Shown: positions 34,724 through 45,967 of the stretch, piece by piece
Layout of the letters: every line of letters begins with the position of its first letter
Position numbering within the stretch: the first letter of the stretch is position 1
Source of the DNA: Casuarina equisetifolia
Taxonomy: Eukaryota; Streptophyta; Magnoliopsida; Fagales; Casuarinaceae
Length of the DNA: 64,000 bases
Direction: 5' to 3'
Assembly: GCA_028551475.1 (NCBI GenBank)
Contig: CM052361.1
Span: 1,991,501-2,055,500, forward strand
Notes under the pieces: generated by a model
What the model was told of the DNA's origin: nothing
What the model saw: the letters and a program-made list of their open reading frames with translations, nothing else
Database searches by the model: none
Program-made: the position numbers and the translations under genes

Positions 34724-37700
34724 CTAGGAACCTGAAGAAGACTTCTGAACCCACACTTGCTTCTGTAAACACAAGGGAAAAAAACAATTAACCACTTGAA
34801 GGAATAAAGAAAACAATGTAGCACATTATCTGGCACATAGGATGTGGACCTCGTAAGCACTGTGGCCACTAGGACCTCTTCGGGAAGATTTCCCCTCACT
34901 CATATTTAGAGAGCCATCATCCTTCGATGTATGGATGGCTCCACGACGGCCCACATGTCTGCTGGAACCTGTGGAAGTCCAGACATCAGCTAGCAGAATA
35001 GTTTCTCTTCAATAGAAAAATGAAAATGGGGGGGTTGCGTTTGGGGCGCACAACATATCATGCCCCAAAAACAACTAACCATTCTCAACCAAACTGTTAC
35101 GTCCACTTGCAGGGGTTGTAACCTCAGCAGTCCTGCCTCCGTGATGCACATCTTTCATTTCCCCTTGGGAAGCTGGATAACCAAAAGGCAGTAGTGAGTT
35201 TCTAGTGTTCCTAGCCAAACAAGTCTTGACAGCTAGAATTCATGAATTATTTATGTCATGCAGATTAATTATTTGATACTTGAACATAATTCCCCATATA
35301 GTTCCATAACTTACTGCGCTCAGAGATCCATAAACATTAACACTAGTACCTTCAATTGAATCAGATGGTGACGAGTGCTCATCAATAGAATTTGAAACAT
35401 TAGACCTACGCAGAGGAGTCCAAACACCACGATCAGGTCTATCCCTATTTCTTGTACGCTTTTCTTGTTTCTCACTAACATTACCCAAACCTTGAATGTC
35501 CTTCTTCGTAAATTTGTCATCTGCAGTCCGCTTTGGGTCCCCTTCAGAACCAAGTGAGTTTGGTTCATTCTTAGAAGTAAGACCATTTGGACCCATTCGT
35601 GCATTGACAGGCCTGGGTGGTCGCTTGCCAGTTTCTGAGTTCAAGATTTGAATTTTCTGCTGAGGCTGCACTGCTGTTGAAGATTGACTTTGATGAGCTT
35701 CATTATTTAAGAGTATGTTTCTGATAAACCTCCCACTAGACTCACGCCTCTGATTCTCTTTTAGAGAAGTTGAAGAAGGAGAATTACCAGCTGGCGGTGT
35801 GACACTCTGCTTTTGTAACAAGCCCTCAGGAGCCTGTAAAGGGTCATAAATTCTATGAAGATATACATGCATATCTTAAAAACTCAGCAAAAAATAAATG
35901 AAGCAAGCTTTGAACAACATGAAACAAGTTACTCAGATTGTAAAAAAGAAATTTAAATATGGTAGATGAATGAAATGATCAGTGAAGGAGGGAGGGAGAA
36001 AAAGGAAGAGAAACAACTTAAAATGACATACTCCTCGCTCTTTCCCTTTTAGAAGCAGAAACTTCTTCTTTCCAGTGTCAGCAGTCACAGGGATTCCAGA
36101 CGCAGAACCATCAATGCCACGGACTGTGAATCCAGGGAATGTACAAGGAATTAGCAGAAATGGTTTAAATCAGGCTGGCAAATAATCATTGGCAAGGAAA
36201 ACGAAAAACTTACCCATTTCGTTTTCAGATGTGTCTTTTCTAATTGAAATAGCTGGTTGATCCTCTCGCCTAGCAATCATGATGAAAGTTGACTTGTCCT
36301 TCTGAGTAGTAGTCTTGGCACTTTCCTTCAAAATATACTGTTCATCAAACAGAAGCCATCAGCTAGGGTTCTTTTCTTTCGCCTTGATAACAAATATTTT
36401 GCATGAAAACAGAGGACCAACAATAGATGGCAAACATAATGACAGCTACCACAAAGCAGCAACTGGCACAGCTACTAGAAACTGGCAAGCACTAAAATAG
36501 AACATCCAAATAAAGAAGATTAATAAATACAGAAAATCTCATTATATTGCCCCAAAGATGTCATCATAAAGGACAGGTAGACACACAAAATACAACAACA
36601 AAAATGAAACAATTCTATGAATAGTGAATAGAAAATATAAATACATTAAATTAAGGATTTTAACTTTCTTTTCCAAACAAATAAGCCAAAGGTTGATGAA
36701 AAATAACTATGTGATTAAGGGGCATACCTTTTTCTTCTCGGAGCCTCGTTTAGTACTAGATGAGCCTGGCTTGCTTGGGGATGCAGCTCGAGCTCTTCTC
36801 CTTATCTTCCCAACAGCTGATGACCCCTATCACCAATTAAAGAGTCCAATTTAGACATTACTGGAAACCATTGGCACTTATGTTTCTTCAAAGCAGCATC
36901 TGATTAGTCACTACCCCCTTACTTTGACTATGATCAAAGCCCCAAGCCATAAAACTCAACAAAATTACTACCAACTTATTGCATGGTAGATGCTGTTAGT
37001 GGAACAAAAGCTCCCAGGAGCAATTTGTCTGTTCTTTGTTCCTTGCTTTCTTTCTTTCCTTTATTTATTTATCTTTTCCAGTCAGTCCACTAGTAACCGA
37101 AGAGAACCTTGTCTACTATATATTAAAAAAGATATGATCCTGTCCAATTAAGTAACAACATATTTACACTTTCTTTTTCCTGAGTCATAAACAAAAATGG
37201 TTATTGGAAAATAAAGATGGTAATCTAATCACACCACAACACGTTCTTTTGGACTGCATGGCAGCAGACATATGTTGCTTGAAGATAGTCAAAATAATGA
37301 GGGAAATACAGATACAAAAAATATGTAAAATCGCTACCTGGGGTCCACTCTCAACACGTTTCTGACGAACAAACTCCATAAGTGGTGTGACAATAGGAGC
37401 TTCTTTAGCAGTACCTGGAAAGAGGCACGGAGAAATTGATACATTTAAAAGGAGCAAACTTGTTCCTACATATTTCTTAACTCAAATAATTTAAAACCAA
37501 ATTTGGTTATGAGAAAAGCTATTCCCAGAAAGTTTCTCCAGACAACCTTGGGCACAGCCCTAATGTGGCACAACATGGCCTTTAAAAGAACTAATTGAAA
37601 ATCTGGGTCAAAAACCATGGAACTCCAGAATCCAATAATGAGTTGATTTAATAGTAGAGCACATATAGACATATAAATTGACAAAAGAATAATTGCACAC

Positions 37701-39798
37701 CAGCTTGTTCTGCTTCTTTTCTTTCCAACTGTATTTCAGCACTAGGAAGATGTTCTGGGGGCTTTGCAATAAATTTGAGGAACTCCAAGTAATCGGGATC
37801 TACTTTCATCAAAGAAAAGGCAACAAGTTACAAATATAAGTAAACAAGCAACAGAAGTTGTTGCCAGCACAATATTCTCCAACTAATTAACATGTAACCG
37901 AAAATTGGATTACTACCTTTATATACGGTCCCTTCACGGCCATCCTTTTTACTAGTTGGCTTTGGCACGCGCTGTGAAGGTGCATATTCAACTACAATCT
38001 TATATTGGGCACCTGGGATTAACAACATAGCTTAAAACTTCACCAAATATGCTCTTTCTTCTAAAAGAAAAGGAGTATGACAGCCTACAAAGAAAATGCA
38101 CACAATATAGCTTCTAGAATACCAAACATCTGCAAAATAAGTCACATCAGTTTAATGGTTCTAAATCATCGGGAAAAGACAATTTCATATACAATGTTGG
38201 GAATCGTTCATGAATTTAAATTCAGAGTATATAATCAATCATTCAAATTTGTCCTGAATTATTGGTTTGTTACTGAAATTCAGTGGTCTTTTGGCTGAAA
38301 AGCCCTTATGAATTACTAGAATGTAATGCTTATAGAGATGCTGGCAATAATTATAAACATAAAGACCATCAAACTAAAGGGCTACCTAACTAAAAACCAT
38401 CAAACTTGTGTGCATCATTAAACATTAAGATTGGAGAAGACTTAATAACATTACAGTTAAATCCCTTTGGTTAAAAAAAGAAGTAACAAAGCTTTGGGTC
38501 AAAACAGTACTAGGACCTCACAAAACGAGTTGGAGGCCAAAATCTTACCCAATATTTAATTCACTTCAAAAACCCTTTGTTTTCACATACACAATTAGAT
38601 TCACTGATGCAATTGACTATAACTAAAGAAAGCAGGAGCTTTTTACAAACTTGGAAAAATAAAAAGAAGGCATTTTATCAGTGGCTTACCCTTCTCATTA
38701 ACAAACACATGTCCATCAAAAAACTCAGCAAACTTGAAAACCTCCTCAGGCCTCTTGAAGTTTATGTAGGCTCGAGAATAACTTTGATGCTTCTGGCTGC
38801 AAAGAAGTTTCAGGGGTATTCCAGTTAGAAAACTCATCAGTCTACGTTTGGTTTTCAGAGAACATATACATAAATAAGACCGTAGATCCTAACTGATTTT
38901 TAAGTAATGACAAAATCTCACCTAAAACAAATCACACAGTTAGTCTGAGGTTAGAAAAGTGAAAGTGCTCATTCAAGTTTCCCAAGTAAAACAATTACAA
39001 GTATTTCTAGTATTCAACCATTCCGTTAATTTTTTCTTGATATCCGATCAGCAACAAAGTAGTATTTTCAATCGTTAGTTATAGGTCTTCATCTTCCATC
39101 TTATCGCTTACACTAGTTATCTTCTTCTTCATTTAAGAGTGCCAACAATTTCTACTTACTGAACCTAACTCTCGTTGTAAATAATAATATCTCGCTACAT
39201 TTTGTTTTATGTAAGAAAAATACACTATTTCTATGTAACCGCTTTACCCCTAAAAGACCAACATACCAAAAAAACAAAAAAAGACTCACTCTCAAAGTAC
39301 CAGTTTCCTTTCTCCTCGAAGTCCTTGTATGAACCAAACAAATTGTCAGCCTACAACTTAATTAGATTTCCTCCGATATCACCCAACACATGACCAAATA
39401 TAAGATGTCATACACAACATGATATACAAAGATAACATGCCAAAAAGACTTTCTCTATATTCCACTTTAAGCACCATTTAAGGTACTTTTTCTTGCCTTG
39501 AGAACCAGAATCCAACGCAGTTTCTGCTTTAAGACTTCAGAGAAGGAAAGTATAACACGTCAACCCGACGAACTACATTCAAATCCTCTACCAGAAAAAG
39601 AAAAATCAGGTCTACCAAGCAGAGCCCGGGCAAATACAAAGTAGCAATTTAAGAACACCTGCTTTTTCCGGGGCGGAAAGAGAACCAGTTGTATTGACCG
39701 GAGAATTTATCGTCGATTTGTAGGAAGAGATCGGACTGCGTAAGCGACGGTGGAAGGCATCGAATCACAACCTTGGTCCTCTTCGATGGAGCTTTCAT
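34724..39798 (-). CDS. UPF3: UPF3, nonsense-mediated mRNA decay factor, 522 aa, twelve coding exons
   Basis: UPF3 links exon-junction complexes on mRNA to UPF2/UPF1 in nonsense-mediated decay and shuttles between nucleus and cytoplasm. Exons on the minus strand: 39798-39659, 38796-38690, 38012-37917, 37799-37701, 37414-37338, 36826-36728, 36337-36214, 36123-36032, 35833-35350, 35172-35080, 34968-34850, 34762-34724; they total 1569 bp and stay in frame. Residues 1 to about 115 form the Smg4/UPF3 RRM-like domain (KVVIRCLPPSLTQSDLFLQI, AYINFKRPEEVFKFAEFF, YKIVVEYAPSQRVPK). Then come DPDYLEFLKFI, basic NLS-like KIRRRARAASPSK, a Ser/Gln-rich linker and RTRNRDRPDRGVWTPLRR (about 404-421), which resembles the exon-junction-binding motif. 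The C-terminus is KQVWVQKSSSGS. The exon 9 donor was set at 35349 because only that phase keeps exon 10 open; a GTAAGT at 35314 would shift the frame. Arabidopsis UPF3 is slightly shorter (about 480 aa). Confidence 0.93.
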
Positions 39799-41210
39799 CG
39801 ATTTGAGTGGAAAATCTCTTCCTCTCTCTCGGGTTCTCTGTCTGTTGCTTTTTCCTTCCTCTGGAAAATTCACTTTAGGAATTCAAGGACTGGGGAAGTT
39901 CAAAGCGTTCAAGACCGGAGAATATGGGGAATGCTGGGCTGGGCTTGGGCTCATTCTGTAGGAGAAACAAATAAAGGCTACAGCAGAATAATCAATAAAA
40001 TATTTATACAAAAAGGATTTTCAATTTTTCAAATACAATTAAATAGTTGTTAGCCTTTATCTTGACTGATCAAATGACTGGTATCGCTCAACCAATGCAA
40101 CTCCTCATTGATCAAATGACTAGTTGGATTGAGAATGGGGCCATGAATAACCCAAATGACACGATTAGATCAAACAAGTAAGGTTATACTTCTATTAACA
40201 ACTATAACCCTTGACTTAATAATAATATTTATTGTTTATAAATAAAACTTAAAATAAAAATTTATAAATAATTTTTTATTTTTATTATTCTCTTTTGTAA
40301 TTTACATGTAAAATTGATATATCAAACTATTACTTAAATAATTTGGTTAATAACAGTCAATACTAAATGTTAAAAAATAGGTATTATCTTACATTAAAAA
40401 TATAAATATTTTAGAATAAGTCATTATATTCTAATACAATATCAAAATCATAAATGATCATTCACTTTATAATTCTCTAAGTTTGGGTTGAATTTTTGTT
40501 TACGTGTGTCAACATCATGAGAGAAAAATGTTAAAATGTAAGTGTTGTCCATATCAAAAACTATGATGATAGGCCATTATCTTTATAAATAACAATATTT
40601 TTTTGTTTAAAGTTTTAAAGTTTTAGAATGTACCTTTATGCCTTAATATTAAAAAAGATCTAAATTGTAAAGAATTAAAATTATTTAAGTATTTTGTTTT
40701 ATTGAGGATAAGGGTGAGAGATTTTAAAAATTTATTGAGAAAAGTAGCTTGAATGTACCAAAATTTTATTTTCTTATTCATGTTATTCACTCCAACGTAA
40801 GTAAGCTCCCTTCTAAGCCCGACATGTTGGAAACAAGGAGTTGGGTTCCGGCCCCAAGACACATTTACTCTATAAAATTTTCAAGATTTTTAATTTTAGG
40901 GTTAAGATTAAAGAATTTGAAAATTGGAGTTTCTAAAAATATAAGCATTAAAATTTATATGGGATTTACCACGGGACCCAGTCAGCACAAAATGTGTAAA
41001 AGTAGAAAAGCACAGACCGTCGATCAGTGGCTCCCCGATGAACGAGGTCCCACCTAATCAACGGTCCAAATTCTGTCCAGAACCTTTCGTGACCGCATCT
41101 GATCTCCGTCCTGTCCCTTCTGGCCCAATCCAAGAAGTTTCTGTCGCCTTAAATCATCCACTGCAAGCAAGCTAATTGTATTCGCTATTAAATCCGTTCC
41201 CTCTTCCCAG
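39799..41210. other. Divergent intergenic region between UPF3 and the AIG1-like gene
   Basis: UPF3 runs left and the AIG1-like gene runs right, so both promoters lie here. The UPF3 leader is next to 39799; 39970-40800 is very AT-rich with nothing recognised. At 40970-41200 the DNA becomes less AT-rich and has plant promoter character. I see no coding sequence. Confidence 0.45.
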
Positions 41211-42569
41211 CCATTCTCTCTCTTCAGAGTCCTCCTTTTCTTCGTTCCCGGAAGTAAGTCTTTCGTGTTTAGATTTCACATTTTGTTTGTGGGAATGGAA
41301 ATTCTGATTCTGGTTCGAGTTCCGGATATCCTATTTTTCGGATTTTTTCAAGTCTTTGTTTTTTCTTTTGTTTTCTTGTCAACCAAACATAGGGCTCCCG
41401 ATTACGCCTCGGGGATTTTGTTTCTGTTGGTTGATTCGGTTGGCCGGTCTTATGTTACCCTAGATTGAATCGATTACCGGAAAATCATATTCGGTCCTCA
41501 TTATGGATTGTGTTAATATTGGATGCTAATGATTACTGTCGATTTTGGTATATTTGTTGCTCTTTTTGAAGGTCGTTGTGTTTGACTATCGCCTGATTTT
41601 TACTGCAAAGATTTATTATTTATGCATGTTTAGTTTGCCTTGGCATTTGATTGTTTGTTACATTATATTCACCTGGCGGAACCTTAATAATTGAAATTTT
41701 AGCTCCTTGAGGCTCGGATATGATTACTACGAGCTATATTGTCTGAAAATTGTCTAATAATGCATTTAAACGGTGATCTTAGAGAGTGAGATCGTGTAAT
41801 CAAGTTTTTTCTAATGGCGTTTTCTGTAACGTTTATGGTGCATTAAATTGAAGATGCAATCAGGAGGGTAAGGTTTGAGGAATACACATGTTTCATGGTT
41901 AGCTAGAAAAAGAAGAAAAATTGAAAGGTAGCTGCAAATGAAAAGGAAAGATTCATTTTACAAATTCAAGCAGTGGGATTTGCTTTTTAGTGTACATTGG
42001 GGGGTGCTTAATGTGATTATTCTTAAGATTGGTATCTCTCAATGATCAAGTTCTTTGGAATTGCATCTATGTAGCTGATCTTATTTAACTATTATGTATT
42101 ATTTCAGTAGCTGTGTTCATGTTTTTGTGCTGAACATATGGTTTGATTGATTTTAGAGGTTTACATCTACTTGTTTGGGTGTACAGAGATTTCCCTTTTT
42201 TTTTCTATATTTTAACAGTAATCAGAAGTTCGATAAACATTTTTTTGAATTAGTATTGGCTCATGATGTTACAAAGTGGAGGTTAAAGCATAGAAGTATG
42301 AACTTATTGAGTTTAAACAGAGAACCAAGCATCGTATTTTAGGTCAAGATACAACTTCTGGTGGAGTTAAATATTGACTAGCTTTGTAGTTGTGAATCAT
42401 GGATAGCTGAACTAAGATACTACTTATTGTTTTCTATTATCTTGTTTAACTCATAGAAATTGATGAAAGTGGTATCCTTTATGATATGAATGTGTTTCCG
42501 AAATTAGAAAAATTGCTAGGGGAATCATACAAATATTTACTTCCGATGCAGGTAGGCTGATTCTATACA
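41211..42569 (+). other. 5'UTR and leader intron of the AIG1-like gene
   Basis: A pyrimidine-rich leader (CATTCTCTCTCTTCAGAGTC) ends at a GTAAGT donor at 41254. The matching acceptor (CCGATGCAG) ends at 42551, 18 bp before the ATG. The 1.3-kb intron is T-rich and non-coding. Such long leader introns are common in plant genes and can raise expression. Confidence 0.65.
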
Positions 42570-45065
42570 ATGGGTGGAAGTAGGATAGATGATGACTGGG
42601 AGCTTACTTCTCCATCAAATGGGGTCCGAACAGTTGTTTTAGTTGGACGAACTGGGAATGGAAAAAGTGCTACAGGGAACAGCATTATTGGGAAAAAGGC
42701 CTTTAAGTCAAAGGCAAGTTCGTCTGGTGTTACAAGCACTTGTGAACTGCAAAGAACTGTGCTGAGAGATGGACAGATTGTTAATGTCATTGACACTCCT
42801 GGTATATTTCTATTACTAAAAATTAAATGATTTAGTTGCATCTGAAAACTATTACTGTCTGAGTTATTCTTTTCCATACTTATGAAAACTATTACTATCC
42901 AAGTTTTTCTTTTCCATGCTTGTTGATATATTTGGGTTACAGAGAGACTAATATAGTGGTTATTGCAGGGCTGTTTGATTTTTCTGTGGGATCAGATTTT
43001 GTCGGCAAAGAAATAGTTAAATGTATTGATTTGGCCAAGGATGGGATTCATGCAGTTCTTGTAGTTTTTTCAGTTAGGACTCGCTTTTCACAGGAAGAGG
43101 AAGCTGCGCTTCATAGCTTGCAGATGTTGTTTGGACCCAGAATTGTTGATTACATGATTGTAGTCTTTACTGGGGGGGATGAGCTTGAGGATAATGATGA
43201 GACGCTGGAAGATTATCTGGGTCGTGAGTGCCCACAGCCTCTGAAGGTTGCTCATAAAGCTACTAAAGCACTTGCATAGCTTCTTAAGCTTTTAGTTAAC
43301 TGCCTATGATAATTTGTCAATACTTAAAACTTTCTTGTTTATTGAGTTTTGATTCTTGAAATTGCAAACTCTAGGGAGTTTAGGCTTATTATAAGTGGAA
43401 TTTCTATGAATTGAGATTATTTGTTAATTTGCATCTTGAATTTTGACTAAAGATTTTAAGGAAAAAAGAATATTGATATGCATGAGCTATGGGCTTTTTG
43501 AGAGGAAAAAAGAATATGGAGAAAGGTGAAAACACCGAGAGACACTCAGGTGGAATTGGTTAGACACAGAAAAGGTTACATACCATGTCATCTGATGTTA
43601 TCATGTAGCCTTTGTCATTAACTAATAGTGAGTGAAATAAGCAAGATTTTTGTCATTAACTAGTAGTGAGTGATTTAATGTCATGGGCTTAAGGGAAAAT
43701 TGCTCATGGTATGGATTCAATAAAAGTTGTTAATACCATGCTTATTTTTCTTAGAGTTTGTCTTGCTATTGTTTTTTTGCACCATAAGTAATTTTCTGGC
43801 AATTAACATATATTTGCTTAGCTGAACAGTTGGGTATTTTTGGTTTCTTCATCTTGATTATTTTTCTAATTGGTTTTAATGTTAATATAGGAAATCCTTG
43901 TTTTGTGCAAAAATCGGGTTGTGCTTTTTGATAACAAAACTAAGGATGAAAGCAAAAGGGTTGAGCAAGTTCAGCAGCTTCTCTCCCTTGTGAATATGGT
44001 AATAGGACAGAATGGTGGACAGCCATATACGGATGAGTTATTTGCTGAGCTGAAGGTGATTGTTTTTGTTATTTTAATTTTTCTTTTTTCAACTTCTTAT
44101 GAAAAATCATGATAACAACTTAAATCATTTGACAGAAAGGGGCAATAAAACTCCGCAGTCAACAAGAACACGTTGACTCCCTGAAAGGCTATTCTAAACG
44201 AGAAATATCAGACTTCAAGGATCAGATAGAGCGCTCCTATGAGGAGCAGCTCAAACGAATTACAGAAATGGTATCTTTAATGCTTCTCTTTTCTACATTC
44301 ATTTGTGACCTGCTTTCGTGTTTCCATAGCGTGCTCATTATACTTTTATATTTATTTTTATTCTTTCGTCTGCATGTTAGCCCAGCATATAAAGCTGCTC
44401 AAGCTAACATAAGGTGCTTCTTCAGTTTTTATCTAATGTTTATCATTTTCACCAATTCTAGAAAATAAGTGACCTTTATATGGGTAACAATGTTTTTGTA
44501 GATTTTTATTTATTTATTAAATTGTTCTTCGTAATTTTCCTGCATGCATGGGTTATGTAAACAAAGCAATGGATGGTTCATCTGGCATATCTAGGACTTA
44601 AGATGTATTCGCCCAAACATTTAACGATGTTCATGCCCACTAGCTTTATGCTCTGCTGCTGGGCAGTTGTTGACCTTGGGACTTTTACATGTTGAGCAAA
44701 GCTGTCAAATTTACGTACATTACAGTTTCGGTCAGTTAGTTATGATTCACCTTTTAAACTTGAGTTCATATGCTGAACTGGGCTTTGATTTAATCTGTCT
44801 GCCTAATATTTGTGTCGTACCAACAGCTGTTGTATGCCAAAATTGATGATATATTGTTCTGCAGGTTGAGTTGAAGCTCAGGGAGACTACTTCTAGGCTC
44901 GAACAACAATTGGTAGAAGAGCAAGCGGCAAGACTGAAATCTGAAGAACAAGCACATTTAGCTCAAATGAAGTCTAATGATGAAATTCGTAGGCTCAGAG
45001 AGCATCTGGAAAAAGCAGAGGAGGAGCTTCGAAAGCGTGGAGAAACAAGGTGCTCCATTTTATGA
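42570..45065 (+). CDS. AIG1/IAN-type GTPase (IAN9-like), 336 aa, with C-terminal coiled coil and CaaX box
   Basis: This is a GTP-binding protein of the plant AIG1/IAN (GIMAP-like) family, linked to immune and stress responses and usually membrane-associated. Coding exons: 42570-42801, 42969-43246, 43891-44055, 44136-44270, 44865-45065; total 1011 bp, in frame, stop TGA 45063. GTPase motifs: G1 GRTGNGKS (26-33), a Thr/Ser-rich G2 region (about 50-57), G3 DTPG (75-78), the AIG1 box around FSQEEEAALHSLQMLFG, G4 FTGGDEL and G5-like NRVVLFDNK. The C-terminal third is a charged coiled coil (ELKLRETTSRLEQQL, EIRRLREHLEKAEEELRK) ending in Cys-Ser-Ile-Leu, a CaaX box; Leu at the end favours geranylgeranylation. 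No break or missing key residue is seen. The neighbour UPF3 is also the neighbour of IAN9 (At1g33970) in Arabidopsis, so it is probably that orthologue. Confidence 0.93.
42843..42922 (+). repeat. 40-bp tandem duplication inside intron 2 of the AIG1-like gene
   Basis: Two adjacent 40-bp units both start TGAAAACTATTACT and contain TTCTTTTCCAT-CTT (42843-42882 and 42883-42922), differing at a handful of positions. The decayed copy at 33303-33592 has only one unit. Confidence 0.8.
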
Positions 45066-45967
45066 GGTATAGGTTATGAAGACTATATGCCGTGGAGTAC
45101 GGATTATCTACTCTTTTCTGCTGCCTATGTGGAGTCCCCAACGCAATTGTTTATTGTGTGACAAATGATTAACCCCCTATTGTATATGTTTAAAATGCTT
45201 GGGATTACAATATATATTTCTATAGATATGTTCTATCGGCTTTTCAACCTTTAGTTGCACCTCTCCAAGCTACGCCCACTTGGGCCACTTAGACAAATGA
45301 TTAAACAAGATAATGTGTAGTGTTTTAATGTTGATAAGAAGATTGGACTACAGGTATAGCCCCTTTACAGTCCACTGGATGCATGTTTCCAGTGGCCCAG
45401 GGAAGAGGGAAAGAAGTGCGAGTCTAGAGTCAGCTGCAAGTCCCAACCCAACGTCCCAACGTGATGGTGGGCTGTATTTTGGGCACCTCATTATGGCTAT
45501 CAGTTTCGTTCGTGAGGTCACAAATGGTGCATTTTTGGAGAGCAAACCATCATCGCTACGTCTTTCTATTAAAGCATAGAGGCCCGTTCTAAAATCTATG
45601 AGTTTTAGGATGAGCCTATTTTTTTTGTTGTCTTTCCTTGCTTGTAGATGATGGTCTCCAAGATTGGTCGTAGCTTTCAGAACCTCTCTCTCCAATTTTG
45701 GCTAGATTTGATCACAAGGATTCGTGGCTGTTGAGAGGTTCAGTCAAAAGAGTTCTACGAATTCATAGTATAATGTTGCATGGCAAAAAGCGTTCCAAAT
45801 CTTATCCTGGTAGCAAAGAAAAGTGCCAATTCTAGATGGCCTTATAGCAAACTGTTGGACGCTAACTAGGAAGTAGCCCAATGGAAGACAGTTCGGAATC
45901 ACAAAGCAAATGACATCTTTATTTAAGTACTATAATGATACCAGTTGCAGCTTTGGCGTTAAACAAT
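45066..45967. other. Convergent 3' region between the AIG1-like and MADS-box genes
   Basis: The AIG1-like gene ends at 45065 and the MADS gene stops at 45968, tail to tail. The ends should hold both 3'UTRs. The middle has no supported gene, although short open stretches occur on both strands. Confidence 0.45.
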
